From Eubacterium sp. (lineage in GTDB: Bacteria > Bacillota > Clostridia > Acetivibrionales > DSM-1351): a stretch of 53,499 bases of DNA. Location: assembly GCA_029266335.1 (NCBI GenBank), contig JAQSXC010000007.1, positions 1-53,499 on the forward strand, in the 5' to 3' direction. A program made the position numbers and the translations under genes. Positions 49,377-53,499 of this stretch are shown here, in pieces. The stretch's first letter is position 1; the number at the start of each line of letters is the position of its first letter. The notes beneath the pieces are model-generated. The model worked only from the letters and a program-made list of their open reading frames with translations. It was not told the DNA's origin and made no database searches.

Positions 49377-49561
49377 GAGAGTGACACCAATGATAGAAAT
49401 CATTTAAATTACTCTTCTTACACAAAAGACACAGAAATAATCAGTGGAATCATTTACAATTGTCCATTGTACTTATATTAACTTTACAAGGGCTACTTGT
49501 TTCTGCAAAATAATTGCATGTTTATATGACAAGCAACATTATGATGAGAGGAGTGATGCCG

Positions 49562-51181
49562 GTGGCCAGAAAAGCTATGTTTGATAGAAAGACGTCTGCG
49601 ATTGCCGTCATCTATGCCCGGTATAGTAGCCATTCGCAAAAGGATGTCAGTATAGAGCAGCAAGTTGAGGAATGCCAGGCATATGCTGACGTAAACAATA
49701 TGAAGGTCATTGCTGTTTATGCCGACCGTCATCTTACGGGAAAAACGGATAAGCGTCCGGATTTTCAAAGAATGATGAGGCATGCGGAAAAGAAACAGTT
49801 TCAGGTTATTATATCGTATAAATCAAACCGTATGGCTCGTAACATGCTTCAGGCTTTACAATATGAAGAAAAATTATCTAAGTTTGAAATCAGAGTCGTT
49901 TATGCAAAAGAGGAGTTTGGCGATAATGCTGCAGGTAGGTTTGCCCTTCGTACCATGATGAACGTTAACCAGTTCTATAGTGAGAATATGGCTGAGGATG
50001 TCATGAGGGGAATGCTCGACAATGCGGAAAATTGCCTCATTACGAACGGCTGTCTGCCCCTAGGTTATAAAAAGGGGGATGATGGAAGGTATGCTATTGA
50101 TGAGCCTGCAGCTGAAATAGTCAGGGAGATATTTACCCAAGTAGCATGCGGAGAGCCATTTATGGATATTGCTTCTGACTTGAATACTCGCAATATTAAA
50201 ACTAGCAAAGGAAATGTATGGAACAAAAACAGCTTTCATTCAATTCTGACCAACGAGCGTTATACAGGAGTTTATATATACGATGAAGTACGAGTTGATG
50301 GAGGTGTCCCTCAGATCATCGACAAGGAGCTATTTTTCAGAGTGCAGGAGGTATTGAAAATGAAAAAGAACCCTCAAGGCCGTCACCGAATAAATGGCGA
50401 TTACTTGCTCACTGGCAAGCTATATTGTGGCCATTGCAAAAGTCATATTGTTGGCGTATCAGGCACAGGCAAATCTGGCAATCTTCATCATTATTATGCA
50501 TGTATGGGTAAGCGCCTTGGAAAGGTATGTAAGAAGTCACCGGTACGTCGTGATTGGATAGAACAGGAGGTCGCTAAAGCCATCAAACAGTATATAATCC
50601 GTGATGATGTACTTAACTGGATAGCCGATACTGTAACTGAATACGGTAGGAAGAATAAGGATAACTCTCAGACCTCTTTGTTGGAAAACCAACTTGCCGA
50701 GAATAAAAAGGCTACAAAGAATTTGCTTTCTGCTATAGAACAAGGAATTGTAACGGAAACGACCAAAAGCAGACTTCTGGAGCTTGAAGCCGAGCAATCC
50801 AAAATCATAGGCCTTCTTGCAATCGAAAAATCAGAAATTCCAGAGATAAAAAGAGAGCATATTGTGGCTTGGTTGGAAAGTTTCAAGGATGGAGATATTG
50901 AGGATAAAAAGTTTCAGTCAAAGTTATTTGACACATTCCTCACTGCTGTTTATATTTACGATAATGATTTACGGATAGTATTCAATTTTACTGGAAAGAA
51001 AAATACAATTGAAATTCCATTAAAGGCGGAAATTATTGATAATATTAAGATTTCGGGTACGGCTGATAGTTCGTATAAATTCTCCTATGGGTCACCAAAA
51101 GAGAGCCATACGAACACAGCGGCAACCATTTATATGGTAAGCAATGTGTTCGTTTTGGTTTCACCACTAATTAGAAAATGA
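49562..51181 (+). CDS. Large serine recombinase integrase
   Basis: A 539-residue integrase. Catalytic domain: IYARYSSHSQ (nucleophile Ser about residue 22), SIEQQVEECQAYA, SYKSNRMARNM; recombinase domain with GCLPLGYKKGDDGRYAID; zinc ribbon LYCGHCKSHIVG with YYACMGKRLGKVC; coiled coil (LLENQLAENKKATKNLLSAI), which controls directionality in these enzymes. GTG at 49562 has AGGAG 8 bases upstream; ATG codons just upstream overlap or precede that site. It inserts phage DNA at a host attB and needs a directionality factor to excise (none recognised). Confidence 0.93.
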   Translation: MARKAMFDRKTSAIAVIYARYSSHSQKDVSIEQQVEECQAYADVNNMKVIAVYADRHLTGKTDKRPDFQRMMRHAEKKQFQVIISYKSNRMARNMLQALQYEEKLSKFEIRVVYAKEEFGDNAAGRFALRTMMNVNQFYSENMAEDVMRGMLDNAENCLITNGCLPLGYKKGDDGRYAIDEPAAEIVREIFTQVACGEPFMDIASDLNTRNIKTSKGNVWNKNSFHSILTNERYTGVYIYDEVRVDGGVPQIIDKELFFRVQEVLKMKKNPQGRHRINGDYLLTGKLYCGHCKSHIVGVSGTGKSGNLHHYYACMGKRLGKVCKKSPVRRDWIEQEVAKAIKQYIIRDDVLNWIADTVTEYGRKNKDNSQTSLLENQLAENKKATKNLLSAIEQGIVTETTKSRLLELEAEQSKIIGLLAIEKSEIPEIKREHIVAWLESFKDGDIEDKKFQSKLFDTFLTAVYIYDNDLRIVFNFTGKKNTIEIPLKAEIIDNIKISGTADSSYKFSYGSPKESHTNTAATIYMVSNVFVLVSPLIRK

Positions 51182-51185
51182 AAAT

Positions 51186-51232
51186 AGAGGTTACCTTAAT
51201 GATTGAATAGTTTTAGGGTAGCCTCTTTTTTT
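51186..51232 (+). terminator. Integrase terminator
   Basis: AGAGGTTACCT pairs with AGGGTAGCCTCT (10-11 bp with two G-U) around a 17-base loop and is followed by TTTTTTT. Begins 5 bases after the integrase stop. Confidence 0.85.
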
Positions 51233-51237
51233 AATCA

Positions 51238-51267
51238 TGTTATAACTAAATGTGTTATTTTATAACA
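51238..51267. repeat. Inverted repeat beside integrase (operator or attP candidate)
   Basis: TGTTATAA (51238-51245) and TTATAACA (51260-51267), perfect 8-bp arms 14 bases apart. It lies between the integrase terminator and the XRE gene. Operator of that regulator, or part of attP, which in serine-integrase phages often lies next to int. Confidence 0.4.
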
Positions 51268-51322
51268 AAATCCAGTCGAAATCCTTAGTTGCTGTTAGAA
51301 TTTAACGCAAAGGGGATGGCTT

Positions 51323-51571
51323 ATGATTAGGATTTTACTGTCCACAAGGCTTGGCGAGCGTAGGTGGACTCAAGCGGATCTGGCAAGGAAAACAGGCATA
51401 CGACCCTCGACAATCAGTGATATATACAATGAGATGGTGGAACGGATCAATCTGGAGCACCTCGACCTGATATGTGATGCTCTGGGATGTGATATCAATG
51501 ATATAATCGTTCGGATACCGAATAAAAAATCAAAAACAGATTCGTATAACAATAACAAGAAAAAGGAGTAG
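51323..51571 (+). CDS. Small XRE-family regulator
   Basis: An 82-residue helix-turn-helix protein: LSTRLGERRWTQADLARKTG, then IRPSTISDIYNEMVERIN and LDLICDALGCDINDII, typical of the YozG/HTH_26 group. The tail is Lys/Asn-rich. AAGGGG precedes the ATG. It follows the integrase and could be the regulator or directionality factor; that is speculation. Confidence 0.8.
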   Translation: MIRILLSTRLGERRWTQADLARKTGIRPSTISDIYNEMVERINLEHLDLICDALGCDINDIIVRIPNKKSKTDSYNNNKKKE

Positions 51572-51585
51572 CCTACTCTAACAGG

Positions 51586-51618
51586 AAAAAAGCCCGAGTT
51601 TTACCCGGGTCTTTTTTT
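51586..51618 (+). terminator. Bidirectional terminator after the XRE gene
   Basis: AAAAAAG-CCCG-loop-CGGG-TCTTTTTTT, a short GC stem inside A and T tracts; ends the XRE transcript and may act in both directions. A second hairpin at 51635-51666 (TCCCTCT/AGAGGGA) follows. Confidence 0.75.
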
Positions 51619-51634
51619 ATATAAAAATTAAAGG

Positions 51635-51666
51635 TCCCTCTCTCCCGGAAGACCGAGAAAGAGGGA
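51635..51666. other. Hairpin in the gap before 51830
   Basis: TCCCTCT (51635-51641) and AGAGGGA (51660-51666) form a 7-bp stem that can be extended inside by CTC/GAG with a bulge. No T tract on the plus strand. The rest of the gap 51667-51829 is AT-rich with TATACT-like -10 sequences and no gene seen. Confidence 0.4.
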
Positions 51667-51829
51667 TCTTATATAAAAGTAAATAATATTAATTATAACA
51701 TTCCTGTCTCGTGACGCTTTTAGAAAATAATCAGCCATAACTGACACTCCTAGTATTTTCTATTGTAATTATTATACTAAAGCCATAAAATAAAATAAAC
51801 ATATGTTCGATTTTTAAGGAGTGAAATTT

Positions 51830-52129
51830 ATGCCATTTGGCCATGAGCAGAAGGAATGGGCTGAAAGAAAAGAGCATGACATATACGAACAGAAGACTCA
51901 ATTCAATGAGTTTATTACTGTTAAAGCTATGATGCGAAAAGATGGAAATGTTATTCCTACTACTTTTACATGGGAAGATCAAGAGATTAAAATTGAAAAG
52001 GTATTAAAGGTCCAACAAGGATCCTCTCTTAAGGAAACTGGTATTGCTGGAACACGATTTTTATGTCAGGCTATGAACAGACGGTTTTACTTATACTATA
52101 CCGGAAGGCAATGGTATATAGATTTGTAA
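51830..52129 (+). CDS. Small conserved protein, paralogue of the protein at 2068
   Basis: A 99-residue protein. The N-terminal 25 residues are charged (FGHEQKEWAERKEHDIYEQK); the rest shares DG-x-V-x-P, W-E-x-x-x-x-x-x-x-KVLKV, G-x-R-F-x-C and a final RQWYIDL with the 77-residue protein at 2068-2301. AAGGAG lies 8 bases before ATG at 51830. Function unknown. In the circular genome the two copies lie only about 4 kb apart, flanking the GIY-YIG/KAP and lysis genes. Confidence 0.7.
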   Translation: MPFGHEQKEWAERKEHDIYEQKTQFNEFITVKAMMRKDGNVIPTTFTWEDQEIKIEKVLKVQQGSSLKETGIAGTRFLCQAMNRRFYLYYTGRQWYIDL

Positions 52130-52245
52130 GTCGTGACTCAAGCAGATTGCGATCATAAAAAATCTGCATACTCTTGTAAATGTGCAGCTATTGCAACACG
52201 GTCGAGTAAATCTGCTAGTACTCTAATAGCTAACCCGTTTTGAAT

Positions 52246-52731
52246 TTATCGATTACCTCTTGTTTTATTATAGCCTTTGTTGTACGAGTTATATACTGTG
52301 ATTGTGTTTCGCTCTAAATCATTTAATGAATCAAACCCACTATTTTCTAATGCAATCATTTTAATGGTAAAATCATCGCCATATTTGTAATCCGCATAAA
52401 CATCCCCATTGCCCTTACCTGTAAAATGGTTGTTAACTCGATTCAGTACTTGCTGTCCTTGCCCAACATAATACAAATTTTTCGTCTCATTTAAGAGAAT
52501 GTAGACACCTGCGAAATTATACTTGGAAGCATATTGGGGGCTACCTTTTCCGCCAAAACTCTTAGTCCTCATTCCAAAAAATTCTTCAGGTGTCATCTCT
52601 AAAGTGTTATTAGCTAACCGGGTAACTTGACTCCGAATTTTCTCTTTCTGATATACTTGAAAGATGAAAATACATATGATTATTAAGATTAACAATGCAA
52701 AAATATATATAAAATTCTCTGGGTTTACCAT
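52246..52731 (-). CDS. Membrane-anchored GIY-YIG domain protein
   Basis: A 161-residue protein. Residues 7-24 form one transmembrane helix (FIYIFALLILIIICIFIF); residues 74-155 are a GIY-YIG domain with GVYILL (75-80), YYVGQG (87-92), R98 and E140 in DLERNTI. The nuclease or nucleotide-binding head would face the cytoplasm, with a basic linker between. Homing GIY-YIG enzymes lack a membrane anchor, so this is probably not one. ATG at 52731 has GGGGG 9 bases upstream. Very AT-rich and divergent from the KAP gene, suggesting joint transfer. Confidence 0.82.
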   Translation of the reverse strand: MVNPENFIYIFALLILIIICIFIFQVYQKEKIRSQVTRLANNTLEMTPEEFFGMRTKSFGGKGSPQYASKYNFAGVYILLNETKNLYYVGQGQQVLNRVNNHFTGKGNGDVYADYKYGDDFTIKMIALENSGFDSLNDLERNTITVYNSYNKGYNKTRGNR

Positions 52732-52917
52732 ATTTTTCATCCCCCAATCAATTATCCATTTTGTTTATTTCCAATATATACAAACAATTCTATCATATTA
52801 AAGAGCAATTGTTAACGGCGCAAGCAAATTCCGGCAATTTGTATAAGAGTATAATGTATGTTTTTTTCGCGATATGTATTATAATTATGGTAAAAATATG
52901 TAAATACTGGAGGTTTT

Positions 52918-53499
52918 ATGGAGTATTTAGATTTAAATTTTAATGATCATGATTTTCTCAATAGAAAAACATTTGTTACTAACATTATGAGAGTAATAGA
53001 AGGGTGGAATCCTAAAAGTCAAGAAAATAAATCCATAGTTTTTTCTCTCGATTCTTCATGGGGATCAGGAAAAAGTTATCTACTAAATATGTGGAGAAAT
53101 TGGATACTAACTGATTATGAAAATAAAAATTATGCGGTAGCGTACTATAATGCCTGGGAGAATGATGATTTTAATAGTTCATTTACTCCTCTTGTTTATT
53201 CATTACAAGACATAAAAATTAATGACTCTAATGAAACAGTTTTCAAAAACTTTGAAGAGAGATCCAAAGCATTTCTTAAATCATGTGCAATCGCATTGGT
53301 AAAAGATGGTATAAAAAAAGTTTTTGGTGATGAAACAGCAAATCTAATTGACAAAGGCATTGATGCAGCTTCTCAAAAGAAAGTGGAAGATTATTTTGAT
53401 AGTTTTAGATCGTTTAATGATCAGAAAGAAAAGTTTACTGAAGCATTAAGAAATTTAATCCCTGAGGATGGGAAACTTATAATTTTTATAGATGAGTTA
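52918..53499 (+). CDS. KAP-family P-loop NTPase, N-terminal part (continues at 1)
   Basis: First 194 codons of the 424-residue protein completed at 792. Walker A is SSWGSGKS (46-53), in IVFSLDSSWGSGKSYLLNMW, the KAP form. YNAWENDDFNSSFTPLVYSL (about 82-101) is the next conserved KAP segment. GGAGG lies 5 bases before the ATG. TATAAT sequences at 52850 and 52880 are possible -10 boxes. Bases 53401-53499 repeat 1-99. The gene shares a 186-bp divergent control region with the GIY-YIG gene. Confidence 0.92.
   Translation, partial: MEYLDLNFNDHDFLNRKTFVTNIMRVIEGWNPKSQENKSIVFSLDSSWGSGKSYLLNMWRNWILTDYENKNYAVAYYNAWENDDFNSSFTPLVYSLQDIKINDSNETVFKNFEERSKAFLKSCAIALVKDGIKKVFGDETANLIDKGIDAASQKKVEDYFDSFRSFNDQKEKFTEALRNLIPEDGKLIIFIDEL
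53401..53499. repeat. Right copy of the 99-bp terminal overlap
   Basis: Identical to bases 1-99; see the entry at 1-99. It should be counted once. Confidence 0.95.

Noticed and set aside
30800..52250. CRISPR array or tRNA genes
   Set aside because: Repeats seen are short, few and not of repeat-spacer form; no cloverleaf with TTC-A arm was noticed.
52246..52731. GIY-YIG gene as a homing endonuclease
   Set aside because: It has an N-terminal membrane helix, no DNA-binding domain after the nuclease, and does not interrupt another gene.

Overview
The window is the genome of a temperate, contractile-tailed phage (myovirus morphotype) of a low-to-mid GC Gram-positive host, most likely a Clostridia member. 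Grounds: AGGAGG-type ribosome sites before nearly every gene, clostridial-type holin, amidase, sheath and large serine integrase, and intact integration, immunity, replication, packaging, head, tail and lysis modules. The first 99 bases are repeated exactly as the last 99 (53401-53499), so this is a circular contig of 53,400 bp opened at an arbitrary point. The cut lies inside one gene, a KAP-family P-loop NTPase, which reads in frame from 52918 through the junction to 792.

Layout. Nearly everything from 846 to 48164 is on the minus strand, so transcription runs right to left from a lambda-like immunity switch at 48165-48335. Right to left: Cro-like repressor, small regulators and a DUF932 protein; recombination and replication genes (Sak4-like ATPase, PD-(D/E)XK exonuclease, NinB-like, HNH-like, SSB, replication initiator carrying iterons, DnaC-like loader, RuvC-like resolvase); an accessory belt (degenerate N6 methylase, ParB, SANT-like DNA-binding protein, Lar-like, ASCH, many small Cys-rich proteins, sigma-like late regulator, DPPY methylase, CPBP membrane protease); a tightly coupled four-gene cassette (Na+/solute symporter, ParB-like, PAPS-reductase-like, ParB-like/IbrB); then packaging and head genes of lambda type (Nu1/A/W/B/C with nested Nu3-like scaffold/D/E) joined to a P2/Mu-type contractile tail (sheath, tube, frameshifted chaperone, tape measure, X, D, V, U, W/gp25, J, I, fibre), then endolysin and holin.

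The plus strand carries the CI-like repressor, a SHOCT-domain protein, the serine integrase, an XRE regulator and a small protein with a second copy near the lysis genes. Next to them, diverging from each other, are a membrane-anchored GIY-YIG protein (minus) and the KAP NTPase (plus). This AT-rich pair lies between integrase and lysis genes, where temperate phages often keep superinfection-exclusion or defence genes.

Most unusual points: the KAP/GIY-YIG pair; the symporter-ParB-PAPS reductase-ParB cassette with three 8-bp iterons upstream; a repeated 29-bp element in the moron belt; iterons inside the initiator gene; a readable -1 frameshift for the tail chaperone; a nested scaffold start; and several short genes (48-59 aa). 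No tRNA, rRNA, CRISPR array or insertion sequence was seen. No gene-free stretch exceeds 300 bases.
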